From Piezodorus guildinii (Eukaryota; Arthropoda; Insecta; Hemiptera; Pentatomidae), in NCBI GenBank assembly GCA_023052935.1, contig CM041297.1, forward strand, positions 90,890,021 to 90,954,020: 64,000 nucleotides of DNA, written 5' to 3'. A program made the position numbers and the translations under genes. The notes under the pieces are model-generated. The model was not told the DNA's origin. It searched no databases and saw nothing but the letters and a program-made list of their open reading frames with translations. The number at the start of each line of letters is the position of its first letter. Position 1 is the stretch's first letter. Positions 46,851 through 56,996 of the stretch are shown one piece after another.

Positions 46851-47735
46851 CAATTTCGATGCTCTTGTGTGAGATGTTTATATTGATTAAGCACTCACTT
46901 CAGCTACTTTATGACCTATGAACTTGATTATCGGCAAAACTAAGAAAAATGTTTTTATGAGTTTTTTAAACATTTGGTTAATTGTCTGAAAGTCATTAAC
47001 AATTTCTGAAGTGTATTTTTAGTTACTTGTGCATAGTAAATACAAAAAAAAAAGTGAATACAAAAGGGAAAAAGAAAGGAAAATTCATTTATTATTAGAA
47101 ATAACACACTGCCATCTTCATCTTCCATGATTTCAAACATTGGCAGCATTCTTTTATCTTCTGGAACTGCCTCTATTCGTCTTCACACTTTTCTTGTACC
47201 AATACCTTGACGAGATTCTACATTTGTACATATGTCAGATATGTACATTTAAAAGAGAATCTAATAAAAAACACTATTCGCATGGCCACTATTCTTGCCT
47301 CATATTCAGATCATTAAGAATCATATATATTTCCATATTATTTCATAATATAGGTCATATAGTAATGTACTATTATTCATACATAGTCCCAATATACGAA
47401 TTATCCTGTCAATCTGTTAAAATAATCTCTACTTCACCATCACATAATAATTCTTTTAACATTTTACTGCTAAACAATTACGACTATGAAGCAAATGATA
47501 CATTCAGAATTAAAATTACTCTTCTATAATAATAATTTATATACGATTGTTTTTTTCTTTTAATTTAAAAAAGAAAGTTTTTAATAACTTAAAATAATAA
47601 TTGTTTAGTAGGATTGCAAGCCTTTTTATATATACTCAGTCTATCTATCTTATCTTTCAATAAGTCCTTTAAAAATTTTGTCATACACAATAGTTATGCT
47701 TTGCTTATAATTTAACATTTTCGCCGTTTTATGCT
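46851..47735. other. AT-rich DNA, no convincing gene
   Basis: A 129-codon plus-strand frame (47140-47529) lacks an upstream ATG context that I trust and has no known domain; its composition matches random AT-rich sequence. Confidence 0.4.
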
Positions 47736-47739
47736 ACTT

Positions 47740-48245
47740 TTATACTTACTAGACAAACGGTCAAACTTTTCTCTTAACTACAAAAGCCTCATCTACATGA
47801 CTAGTATAAGACCAATCTAGACTTACGGAGTAGAGCTGTGGAGCTCTTCTAAACCATCAAATTCTTCCCGCATCCAATCCTTACAATCCAAAATATTTCG
47901 TAAATTCCTCAATGCTTCTTACTTTGTCACGAATAATCTCATCAACAAAGACTTTAATGTTCCATATGTTACTGATTTGGCCCGGACCAGGTATCAATCC
48001 TCTCATGGCAAACTCCATTCTCACTCTAACCCACTAGTTTAAATTCTTTCTTCCTCTTCAATTCCTGATAATCCTCCAAGGCACCTGAAAAGGAGATGGG
48101 ACCTTCTAGTTTAGAATATTTTTAGAGTGGTTTCAATAGAAAGCTACTCTACATGTATTTCATGTCATTGTATTTTATAACTATCAAATTTACTTGATGT
48201 ATTTTTTTTTTAATTCAGTTGTAAATATCAATAAAAATGTTTTTA
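47740..48245 (+). pseudogene. Jockey-like LINE relic (family A), plus strand
   Basis: The translation follows the 24.3-kb copy: SIRPI-stop-TYGVELWSSSKPSN (about 47810), IQSLQSKIFRKFLNASYFVT (about 47874), NKDFNVPYVTDLARTRYQSS (about 47944), GKLHSHSNPLV (about 48007), SIPDNPPRHLKRR (about 48058). Stops replace W and other codons and the terminal WPRD is damaged. The 3' UTR ends near 48245 in an A-rich tail. Confidence 0.75.
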
Positions 48246-48339
48246 AAAAAATTACATTTACAGATATCTACCTTAATTTGTCTTTAAGAGATTTTTAGAA
48301 TTCAATATCAACGTTTTGAAAGATACTCTATAAGTTTGA

Positions 48340-48850
48340 AATAAAAACCAAAACAGAAATTCTTATATTTCGACAGCTAAAATAATCTCTCCAAACTTCC
48401 AATATACCACAAAAAGCATATACTACCATCATCTGGTCTATTTGGACGTATAGAATTGAGCTTTGGGCTCCATAAAACCATTATATTCTTCTCTTATCCA
48501 ATTCTTGAAAACCACAATCCTTCGAAAAATGTTGAATGCCTCGTATTTCTTCACAAATAAAACCATATATAGAGGCCTTAACTTCTCCGTTGAGGCCGAC
48601 TTAGCCCGAAATATACATCTTTTTTAATCCCCAAATATGGGACCACACAAAATCCGTAAACTATATTCCTGATATATTCCTGATAACCCCACGAGGGTAT
48701 TGAAAATAAGATGGTGGAGGGGTCTTTCTAACTTAAATCAGGGTTTGAAGTTCTACCTATTGGTAGACCTTTGCAATCCATTATCATGTATTATAATCAT
48801 ACACATTTACTTGTAATATTAATTCAATTAATAAAACTGTTTTCGAATGA
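48340..48850 (+). pseudogene. Second Jockey-like LINE relic, plus strand
   Basis: Lies directly after the previous relic and is more decayed. IWTYRIELWAP (about 48438), FFTNKTIYRGLN (about 48549) and a gataaccccacgagggtatt block (PDNPPR-type region, about 48682) are still recognisable, then a 3' UTR ending in aataaaactg (about 48830). Confidence 0.55.
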
Positions 48851-48994
48851 TTTTGGTGGCTAGTTTCTAATTGATGATAATATTTAAATTTAACAAAATT
48901 ATATTTCAAAATTTTATTATAAATCATTCCCACAATATTTTAACGCACATTCATGTTACCTGATGATAAAGGTATCTCATTGTTTAATGATGAT
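48851..48994. other. AT-rich DNA
   Basis: Nothing recognised. Confidence 0.5.
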
Positions 48995-49250
48995 AAGTAA
49001 GCCTAGTCGTTCTCTTGGCGGAATCCAGTTCCATTTGGAGTGTGGATCATTACAGAACTAGAACAGGATCTTCATTCTATCCTGGATCCATTACAACGTT
49101 TGTAAGCTGAGTACTGACAATGATCCTTTGTGTTCGGAGGGTAGAAAGCTTCCCATACAACCTGGGGAACGATTAGAAGTGATAGCGCTGCCAAGTTAGT
49201 GGGTCTTCAAGTGGTCCACATGTCTGCAACCCTCTTATTTATGATTTAAA
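48995..49250. other. GC-richer gene-free island 18
   Basis: Moderately GC-rich block with no frame or TE match. Candidate conserved element. Confidence 0.3.
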
Positions 49251-50429
49251 GCCAATAGGTTCTGTTATATGTTTGATAAATTAGTGTGTTAATAATATAA
49301 TGTATTACATCTTGAACATTTTTCTGTTGCAGCATTCTGAAAATATTACAATTAATAAGAAAAATAATAAAATCCCTTTCTTATTAATTTTGTTTTGCGT
49401 CATGATATAGAGGAAATTCAAGATAATCGAATTGAGGCATATTTTGGGTTGTCCGAAAAATAATTAATATTATTTTATGTATTTATTTATTTAAGTGCTC
49501 CTCTTTATATTTAATTGTTTATGTTTGTAAACATTTATTGATCCACCCCCGAAAGAAAATGATTGTTTAACTCTGCAGCATTTCACTACTTTGAAATGAT
49601 TCGGTCTTTACTAAGATGTCAAAGTCTGATTTTTGCTTAATTAAATTTTACATACATACGTAATCTAGGGGACAAGAACTGACTAGACTTTACAAACAAC
49701 ATTCTAATCTAATTGTATTACAAATCATCATTGAATTTACGAAAAAAAGTTCCTAATAATAAATTACTTCGACATTTGTTATCCTTTCGACACTATTTAA
49801 AGATTAATATTTAACTTTTTTAACCACCAAAAATTCTGAAGAAAATCTGAGATTTGAAATCGCACTTTAAACTACTTAAGAGCGAATTATTAAGAGTTGT
49901 AAACAGAGGATTCAGTATAACAAAAATAACAATCAACGTATTCGAATTAGCCCTTCGAAGGAGTGACAATTTCGAAAATGACGTTAAACGAATAAAAACA
50001 ATGAATCTTCTTAACAGTTATGTAATATATTTTTCCCTAATACGTGAACGGGATAGCTGTCCGGGTTTGAAGGTGATACACCCAAGCAAATAAAACTTGC
50101 GAAATCATGGAAATCCGGTCTCTAGATATTAGATTCTCTTAAATCATTGTAATCGGATTGAAAATATTATATTATACAGTTATATTATAACTAGTTTTCA
50201 TTTCCTTGATAATGCGTTGTACTGTAGTTTACATATATTTTATGAAAAATATACCTCTTTAAGAGATAATTTAATTACCTCTAAAGCCGCGTATAATGAA
50301 ATAAAATGCAAATGGAAAATAAAATTTATTGTAAATTAATAAAAATATAAACTAATATTCTATTCTTTTAGGACTTATCTGTTAAGAAAGGGGAAAAAAA
50401 GGTAAATAAATAAGTTGAGGAAGTTGTAT
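49251..50429. other. AT-rich DNA
   Basis: Nothing recognised. The plus-strand frame 49854-50093 has no known domain. Confidence 0.5.
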
Positions 50430-50650
50430 GACTAAGAACAGGCGGGAAGAAGTTGATACTGGCCCAAATCCGAGGCGACAGATGCTTACTCTTGCCGGAG
50501 GCAGGTATTGGACAGTTGCTAGATGGCGCTGCGATCATCATATGTTGGTCAGCTTCTCCTATTGGGCAGATTTTTTTTAGGGGGGTAGATTCATTTTTAT
50601 TTTATAAGGTTCTTCCAACAATTTTATTGAGAGGGTATTTTTAATTGATT
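50430..50650. other. GC-richer island 19, containing a CTCF-like site
   Basis: Short GC-richer block with a 63-codon open frame of no known domain. Its most notable content is the CTCF-like sequence listed separately. Confidence 0.35.
50515..50532 (+). promoter_or_regulatory. CTCF-like binding sequence
   Basis: GTTGCTAGATGGCGCTGC matches the core of the animal CTCF motif (..C..YAGRKGGCRS). CTCF is an insulator and loop-anchor protein conserved in many insects. A single match in 64 kb is near what chance allows, so occupancy is unproven. Confidence 0.35.
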
Positions 50651-51279
50651 ATTCATCTGATTTTCGCAATCAATCGTCTCATCGAAATGATCTTACGATG
50701 GAACAGAATTAGCATATAAACTTAATTTACATACACGTACTTGCCTTAAAATGTTCGTAAAAGGCCGATATTTCTGCTATGAACACAAGACGAGTAGTAA
50801 TTTCCAGTTGCAAGGATAAGGTCTATTTAAAACCATTGGAATAAACGATTACTTAATTTTTTTTTTTTTACCTTAAAACCTGAAAGGTCGAGTTTTGCTT
50901 TTCCTTAACTAAAAAGTTTTACGTCAAAGTTAAAACAAAAATAAGTCTTAAACATAAATATAATATATATAAAGTCTTCGTATATTTTTTTAAAAAATAG
51001 AATGTTTTTTTTCCAAAGTTATCACATTCCTTTCCTCCATCTTTTATCTCAAAATGGGAGGGGATGTAGTTAGTAGGGGTGGGATTTAAAAATTCTATAT
51101 AGGAATGCTATACTTCAGTCGTAATTGTTACCTTTTTTAAACTTATGATTATGAAATGTCTTCTGTGATTTAATTAAAAAAATTCTTTGCCGAATTGTCG
51201 TCCACGAAATTCATACATTAGAATAAGGGGATATAAAAGTACTATCTATAAAAATAAATTATTCTACACTACCAAGCGA
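50651..51279. other. AT-rich DNA
   Basis: Nothing recognised. Confidence 0.5.
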
Positions 51280-51870
51280 TTCATATTCAGCATCTCTCCG
51301 CACCTTGCCTTAAAGACAAACGAATGCATATGCTTAAAACGATAAGTAAAAAGCCCAACGTTAGCGTGCAAAATGAGGGTTGCTCTTGGCTCATACTGGC
51401 TATGAAAGCATACGACCGACTCCAAAAACGATCGCGAGGTAGTAATTTTAGCCGAAAGTGGATCCAGCCTGCCTTTAAGATAAGGCAGCGAAGCGATCTC
51501 TCTAAGAGTTATGCAAATGCTCCTGACCCAGCGGTGCATTATAATAAAAATACCGTATTCGTCGAATGGCCATTGGAGGAACAGCAGCTACGGGTAATGA
51601 ATGTTTTAACGGCGGCGCACCGAGACAGAACTGCCGCCGTAAGCGACCAACGGGCCCCCTCTATGACTCGTTATTTTTTACAACGCTTCATAAGCTTCTG
51701 CTTTATGCTTATTGCAAAGAAGGGGTAGGACGATGTACTCCTTTCGGATTGACTGCTCTCCATCTAGGGTCATGTGATCCACGCAGATATGCAGATTGTA
51801 ATCTTGTGGCTACGAACATCTATCAAATGGACCCACACCATGTAAAAGCTTAGATCCCACCATGGAGCTT
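51280..51870. other. Unexplained GC/CpG-richer block
   Basis: The longest block of near-balanced base composition outside the full-length RTE. It has many CpGs (for example around cggcggcgcaccgagac, about 51612) and overlapping open frames on both strands (134 and 95 codons plus, 91 minus). None of the translations contains a domain that I recognise. Options are an exon of an unannotated gene, a CpG-rich regulatory element, or inserted foreign or viral-derived DNA. The sequence alone does not decide. Confidence 0.35.
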
Positions 51871-52190
51871 CAGGTTGACCGATAGTTCTCAACATACTTT
51901 ACTAATGAAGAATCTCGAATTTGATACTGCGTAGAGTACAACATTAAAAATAAATGCATTAGGGCAATGACCAACGGCGTCTTACAATACAACAATTGGT
52001 TCACGAAGTGAAGGAACTGTAGCACTTGGATTGAAGACGATTTCAAGAGATCCACTAACTCATGTACATTGTTTTCTTACCGATAGGTAGTGATGAAAGT
52101 GTTTATGTTCAGGTAAACCTGTCATTAAAAGGTGGCTCTAAAATAGCCAAACTCTTTGATAATACAATTTTTAAAAATATAGAATAAAGT
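51871..52190. other. Unassigned spacer
   Basis: Composition falls back gradually toward AT-rich. No gene recognised. Confidence 0.4.
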
Positions 52191-52194
52191 ATAC

Positions 52195-52380
52195 CTGATG
52201 GTAGACGTGGTAAAGGAAGACCGCGTCCTAGGTGAAAGGACGAAGTTTAAGATGTCCTCAAGAAGATGAATATTAGAAGACAGCGTATGCTTGCCTGGGA
52301 TTGGATAGTTGCAAGAGAGACCCATGTTCTTGCAGGACCATCACATCAAAAAATAAAATAAAAATAAATAAAATAATAAT
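52195..52380 (+). pseudogene. LINE 3'-terminal relic with an A-rich tail
   Basis: The plus-strand translation reads PDGRRGKGRPRPR-stop-KDEV (about 52195-52250), then LKKMNIRRQRMLAWDWIVAR (about 52258-52317). This is the conserved RTE-type C-terminal tail (GRP..RW.D.V, then an M..R...A.DR..W-like block), with a stop where W is expected. It is followed by a tail of AAAATAAAATAAAT-type repeats (about 52350-52388). The rest of the element is missing. Confidence 0.6.
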
Positions 52381-52924
52381 AAATAACAAAAGAGGAATTT
52401 ATATGCAAATTAGAAATCATAAATGTTTATTTACCTTCACAAATATTTGTATTCACTAACACAATCAATTGAAATTTACAACCTTATCAACAAAAAAAAA
52501 TATTAGTATATGTGAATAACTGTGGTTGGTATACATGGTGTTGAAAGAAAAACATTTGTAGAGCTTCAGATAGAAATAATTTTTTTCATTCAAAAAAAAA
52601 AAAAAAAAAAAAAAAGAAACCTTACCTATAATTTATATAAATATTTTATGGATAGGTAGGTAGGGAAGGAATTTTAAGGCGATAAATGGTTAGATTATTA
52701 AGATTATTTCAGAACTGATCATTATTGCTTCCTTAAATTAAGCATTTTAGGTAGTATGCTTAATAATTTTGCCCCTCTCATATATTACCTGAGAAGATTG
52801 AGTTTGTTAATTTATAGCGTTAAATGTTTTAAAATAACAGATTTAAAGAAAGCAGCTCAGTGTAGTAATATCGAATTATTGACTTGACTAGTATTTTTTT
52901 ATTTGCATGTGATTATTTTTGTTT
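52381..52924. other. AT-rich DNA with poly-A
   Basis: A poly-A run at about 52593-52615. Otherwise nothing. Confidence 0.5.
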
Positions 52925-53250
52925 TCCTTCTTACGGATCGGCACACTCCGAAGTTCTCAATTCATTGCTTCTGGTTTCTAGCGGCCAGAATCGTCTAGGA
53001 AATATAATACATACTTATACACGGAACACGAACTATTTCAATTTCTGAGGTGATATTCTCCACTTTGTACAAATCATACAGATCCAATTTAATTTGACTT
53101 CTCCATTCAAAAAAAATCTGATTGGCCCTAAGATTTTAAATAGCAACTTTTATTGGATTATTCGGTCTACTGCAATAGCTGTAGTCCATGTTTCAGACTC
53201 AGATAAGTGATTTGTTCTTACGGATCTTGGTTCCTAGGGTCAGTTTAGCA
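52925..53250 (-). pseudogene. RTE-like LINE reverse transcriptase relic
   Basis: On the minus strand, fragments in different frames read TKIRKNKSL and SESETWT (about 53230-53185), then FKILGPIRFFLNGEVKLN (about 53145-53090) and LDLYDLYKVENI. These match, in order, the 'TKIRLYKTL', 'GSETWT', 'RRIFGPI...' and 'ELYDLYKE.DI' blocks of RTE-type LINEs, as in the relic at 8.0-8.7 kb. Strongly decayed. Confidence 0.5.
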
Positions 53251-53292
53251 GTGGAGCAATTTAAATAATTTTGTCTAGTTTAAAAAAAACTA

Positions 53293-53547
53293 ATTGTATA
53301 TAGATATTTTATTCACATTATTTGTGTTTTTTTTATTTTTAACCTCTTGTTACCATCAATGTTCTTTTTGTGGTTTTGTTGCACTATTTTGCAAGTTTCA
53401 AGGTTTTGTACTGCACGTTTTTCGGTTTTTCCTGCACGAAATCCAGGCTCTAGTTATAACATACTCTTTGTATACCCTGCATAAAATTAGAGAAGATACG
53501 AGGACATTATAATATACGTGTCGTTTATATACAATTAAATAACCATA
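53293..53547 (+). repeat. Tandem repeat unit, copy 1
   Basis: Runs from attgtatatagatattttat to attaaataaccata. Copy 2 begins immediately after it (53548) and is split by the RTE insertion. Confidence 0.75.
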
Positions 53548-53595
53548 CTTGTATATAGATATTGTATTCATATTATTCGTGTTTTTTTTTATTTT

Positions 53596-53609
53596 TAACT
53601 ATATGAAAG
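53596..53609. repeat. Target-site duplication of the RTE element, left copy
   Basis: TAACTATATGAAAG, repeated exactly at 56983-56996. The first few bases could belong to the element's AAGTAAGTAA tail, so the true length is 11-14. Confidence 0.85.
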
Positions 53610-53933
53610 CCTGCCCTCCCAAAGGGAACCTATAGCTCTAGGTACCAGGCGGGTCGCAATGGCTAATAGCGCAATGTCCTGTTTCGGGTCATGCCGGCAG
53701 GATAGCTGGAAATATGATGAATACCAGCCCCGGATCATGAGCGGCCGAGTCTAAGGCGGGGGGGCATGGTTCGTGGCGTGGCCATGCCCACCAAATACCC
53801 CAGTAGGCCTTGAGACGACTTCGGTGACGTGGCGAGGAGCGCCGCCACTAAATAAGCGCTGTCCCCTAGAGCGGGACTCCGCCTAGGAGAAGGACAACTC
53901 CGAAGAAAAACCCGGGTAGATGGAACTCGTTAA

Positions 53934-56750
53934 CCAGGTGATGGCAGTCTGTCTAAGGAAAGGAAAATCCTGAAAGAAAACCCCGGTCCTCCAGGTTGGG
54001 GGTTGTCGTTTGGGTTAGCTGCTCAACGGTGTAAAATTTGCTTTGCTAAAAACAGTCAAAACAGAGCCTCGGATTCGGACGGATTATATGGAAAAAGACG
54101 ATGGAAACGGATACGGACCCTTCATTTCGGAACGTGGAATGTACAAAGTTTATCCAATAAGAAACAAGAAGTACAAAGAGAGATATCTGGATCCCAGTTA
54201 GATGTGATCGTACTTACAGAAACCAAGATAAAAGGAAAGGGGCAGGAATGGATGGGAGATTATGTTCATTTTTGGAGTGGTGTGCCAAAGGAAGAACGAG
54301 CAAAAGCGGGTGTCTCTGTCGTGGTGAAGAAAAAGCTAAAAAATAGAATAACACATTGCGAGGAATATTCCGAGAGGCTGATAAGAGTGGATCTCAGCCT
54401 CTGGGGGAGGAGTGTAGTGGTTATAGGAGTGTATGCACCAGGGAACCACGAACCGCAGGTGATAAAAGATTCTTTTGAGGAAAGCCTAAGAGATGTTTTG
54501 GAAAAAGTGCGGCCTAACACAGAGATCATTCTTGCTGGTGATTTCAATGCGAGGGTGGGACAGGAAATTGGTAGCCGGGTGGTTAGACGTTGTGGTGAAA
54601 GGATGGTGACGGATAATGGTCGGAGACTCATAGATATCTGTGAGGCATTCGATCTTAAAATTCAAAACACCTTTTTTAGACATAAGAAAATCCATCAGAA
54701 CACGTGGAACAAACCGGGTTTCCAGCCCTCGATGTTGGATTATTGCATCACAAGGCAACGATGTTCATTCAAGGTGGAGGATGTGAGAGTTTTCAGAGGA
54801 TGGGAATGTGGCAGTGACCATTATATGCTGAGAGCCAAAATCCTCTTCCCTTGGAGAATGTCAAAATATAGGCATGAGAAACATGATACATGTGCTCTGG
54901 ACACTCCAAAGTACAACTTACAGCTTCTGGGTTACACAAGTGTTAGAACTCTGTACCAATGGAGATTGGATGAAAAGATAGATGTATCTTATGGGTCAAC
55001 AGCGAAAGAGAAGTATGGGCATTTGAAGGAATGTGTTCATTTGGCGGCGAGGGAGGCTCTTGGAGAGGAGGATGAGCGACGTCTGCCGGATTGGTGGTCA
55101 CAAGAAGTAGCCCAGCTGGTAAGAGAAAAGAAGACAGCTTATGGAAAATATCTTTCCTCCGCTATGAGAGAGGACTGGGTGACATATAGAACCCTGAACC
55201 GGAAGGTAAAAGAAATGGTAACAAAAGCCAAGAACGCTTCATGGGAAAGGTGTTGCCAACGGATCAACAGTACGTTAGGGTTCAATCGAGTCCGAGAGTC
55301 CTGGAGCGTACTGAAAAAGTTGCGGGCATCAAGGAAAGGAAATATACTTTCCCCTATTAAGGAAAAGGAGTGGGAAAACCACTACAAAACTCTTCTAACT
55401 GAAGATAGACCACAGTTTACAAATAGGAAAAATGACACCGAGTCCGAAGCAGATAAAACACCGGTCCAGGTGAAGGAGGACGATGTTCAACGGGCCCTAT
55501 CAAAGACAAAGACTGGGACATCTCCGGGACCAGGCAGAATTGCTATGGAGCTCCTGAAAGCGGGAAGTGCGAAATTGGTCACTCTTTTGACGGATGTGAT
55601 TAATCTTGTTCTCAAGGGAGATGATATCCCGGAAGATCTGAGAGCTGGTTATATTTCGTCAATATACAAGAGGGGAGACAGAAAAGTGTGCAGGAACTAC
55701 CGAGGAATATGCGTACAAAGCTCCGTCACCAGGATTATGGGTAGAATGCTCCGGGACAAGTTAGAGGAGGCATATTTTACCCCTCGGGAGCAAGCAGGTT
55801 TTACAGCGGGCCGGTCATGTACGGACAACTTATTTGTTCTTCGCCAGCTTATTGAGAAGTCCCAAGAAAGAAAGCAGCAACTCCATATGGCGTTTATCGA
55901 CCTGGAACAGGCGTATGATAATGTACCCAGGGAGAGACTGTGGTTGGCACTTAGAGAGGCTGGTATAAGTGGGTCATTGATAAAGGCTGTGAGGCACTTG
56001 TACAGCAATGATGTATATCACATAAGATGTGGGAACCATCTCTCTAACCCTTTTCATGGTACCAAGGGATTAAAGCAGGGGTGTAGTATGTCACCTACAC
56101 TTTTTAAGATATACCTGCATGAATCGGTGAAGCCATGGTACGAGCAATGTGGGGATGTTGGGCCGTTCATTGACGACGAGCAGCTGATATCTTTGTTCTT
56201 TGCGGATGACCAGGTCGTTTTTGCGAGGCGGAAAGTCTATCTCGAAATAATGATATTGTCACTGAAGTCCTGCTATGAAGTGGCGGGCTTAAAAATTAAC
56301 TACGAGAAGACCGAGTACATGGCCATTGGCGATAATGACACTGGTGCGCTTCGGGTAGACAGCGAAACTTGTAAAAAGGTGGACGTTTTCAAATATCTTG
56401 GATCTTATTTGGATGCTGCCGGGTCGTCTGAGCATGACGTGAGAAAGAAGGTGGAACAGGCCCGTAAGGCTACCCGAATGTTACATCCAGTCCTTTGGAA
56501 TACGGAGATATCTTCCGAGAACAAACGCCGAATTTTCTCAGCCATAGTTGAGTCTATCCTGACATACGCTTCAGAAACATGGACAATGAACTCCCGTTTG
56601 TATTCGAGGGTGCAAGCGGTGGAGATGGATTTCTGGAGAAGGTGTATACGGGTCACCAGGCTGGACAAAGTTAGGAATGATGTTATTCGCCAGAGGATGG
56701 AGGTGGGTACATCGGTGAATGAAAGGATCGGGGCACGTCGCCTAAGATAG
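53934..56750 (+). CDS. RTE-type endonuclease/reverse transcriptase, ended early by an amber codon
   Basis: The frame is open from 53934 (after TAA at 53931-53933) to TAG at 56748-56750. No ATG occurs in frame until well inside the endonuclease, so the start is unclear; residue numbers here count from TTG at 54003. Endonuclease: TWNVQS (44-49), LTETK (71-75), AGDFNARVG (178-186), LDYCIT (245-250) and SDH (271-273), with the expected metal-binding and catalytic residues present. Reverse transcriptase: GTSPGPG (about 504), NYRGI, AGFTAGRSCTDN, FIDLEQAYD (about 631-639), LKQGCSMSPTLF and the catalytic FADD (733-736). The C-terminal part has YLGSYLDAAG and TYASETWT. The protein performs target nicking and target-primed reverse transcription. 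The missing tail may or may not abolish activity. Confidence 0.85.
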   Translation, partial: PGDGSLSKERKILKENPGPPGWGLSFGLAAQRCKICFAKNSQNRASDSDGLYGKRRWKRIRTLHFGTWNVQSLSNKKQEVQREISGSQLDVIVLTETKIKGKGQEWMGDYVHFWSGVPKEERAKAGVSVVVKKKLKNRITHCEEYSERLIRVDLSLWGRSVVVIGVYAPGNHEPQVIKDSFEESLRDVLEKVRPNTEIILAGDFNARVGQEIGSRVVRRCGERMVTDNGRRLIDICEAFDLKIQNTFFRHKKIHQNTWNKPGFQPSMLDYCITRQRCSFKVEDVRVFRGWECGSDHYMLRAKILFPWRMSKYRHEKHDTCALDTPKYNLQLLGYTSVRTLYQWRLDEKIDVSYGSTAKEKYGHLKECVHLAAREALGEEDERRLPDWWSQEVAQLVREKKTAYGKYLSSAMREDWVTYRTLNRKVKEMVTKAKNASWERCCQRINSTLGFNRVRESWSVLKKLRASRKGNILSPIKEKEWENHYKTLLTEDRPQFTNRKNDTESEADKTPVQVKEDDVQRALSKTKTGTSPGPGRIAMELLKAGSAKLVTLLTDVINLVLKGDDIPEDLRAGYISSIYKRGDRKVCRNYRGICVQSSVTRIMGRMLRDKLEEAYFTPREQAGFTAGRSCTDNLFVLRQLIEKSQERKQQLHMAFIDLEQAYDNVPRERLWLALREAGISGSLIKAVRHLYSNDVYHIRCGNHLSNPFHGTKGLKQGCSMSPTLFKIYLHESVKPWYEQCGDVGPFIDDEQLISLFFADDQVVFARRKVYLEIMILSLKSCYEVAGLKINYEKTEYMAIGDNDTGALRVDSETCKKVDVFKYLGSYLDAAGSSEHDVRKKVEQARKATRMLHPVLWNTEISSENKRRIFSAIVESILTYASETWTMNSRLYSRVQAVEMDFWRRCIRVTRLDKVRNDVIRQRMEVGTSVNERIGARRLR

Positions 56751-56957
56751 TATGGACACGTTAAAAGAATGAATGAGGAATGTTGGCCCAATAGAATCCT
56801 GGATTGGGTTCCGCCAGGAAGGAGAGGGCGTGGACGACCCAGAAGCAGGTGGATTGAAGGAGTCCAAGAAGAAATGGCTGGCCGAGGCCTGCAAGAAGAT
56901 GATTGGTTGGACCGAAGCGCTTGGAACTCTGCACTGACTGGTGGAGGCAACCCTTGA
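56751..56957 (+). pseudogene. C-terminal tail of the RTE protein, cut off by the amber codon
   Basis: In the same frame as the main ORF, directly after the TAG: YGHVKRM, then PPGRRGRGRPRSRW (about residues 22-35 of the tail), EEMAGRGLQEDDWLDRSAWN, and stop TGA at 56955-56957. This basic GHV.RM plus GRP..RW segment is the conserved C-terminal tail of RTE-type proteins. The codon before YGHV is normally Trp, so TGG to TAG is the simplest explanation. Unless the stop is read through, this part is not made. Confidence 0.8.
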
Positions 56958-56982
56958 TGGAACGCCTATAAAGTAAAGTAAG

Positions 56983-56996
56983 TAACTATATGAAAG
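56983..56996. repeat. Target-site duplication of the RTE element, right copy
   Basis: Exact match to 53596-53609. Confidence 0.85.

Larger units (their letters stand above)
53610..56982 (+). mobile_element. Full-length RTE-clade LINE
   Basis: About 3.37 kb bounded by a direct duplication of up to 14 bases. It starts cctgccctcccaaagggaac and has a GC-rich 5' region of about 0.35 kb (53610-53960) containing two related segments, ggacaactccgaagaaaaac and ggaaaatcctgaaagaaaac. Next comes a single long ORF coding for an apurinic-like endonuclease and a reverse transcriptase. The 3' UTR is very short and ends in AAGTAAAGTAAG repeats. One ORF, a tiny 3' UTR and a short-repeat tail instead of poly-A are RTE-clade traits. 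Its base composition is far less AT-rich than its surroundings, as expected of a recent insertion. The only coding lesion visible is the amber codon at 56748-56750. Confidence 0.85.

Noticed and set aside
47140..47529. 129-codon plus-strand open frame, hydrophobic N-terminus.
   Set aside because: No domain recognised, composition as expected of random AT-rich DNA, and no good start codon context or splice structure.
53964..53993. ILKENPGPP just upstream of the RTE endonuclease, resembling the NPGP of 2A ribosome-skipping peptides.
   Set aside because: Only NPGP fits; the D and E of the D(V/I)ExNPGP consensus are I and K here, and there is no upstream ORF in frame (TAA at 53931). Chance is more likely.
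54266..54758. Two minus-strand frames of 121 and 90 codons.
   Set aside because: Antisense shadows of the RTE endonuclease domain.
56405..56950. 181-codon minus-strand frame.
   Set aside because: Antisense shadow of the RTE C-terminal region and its tail.
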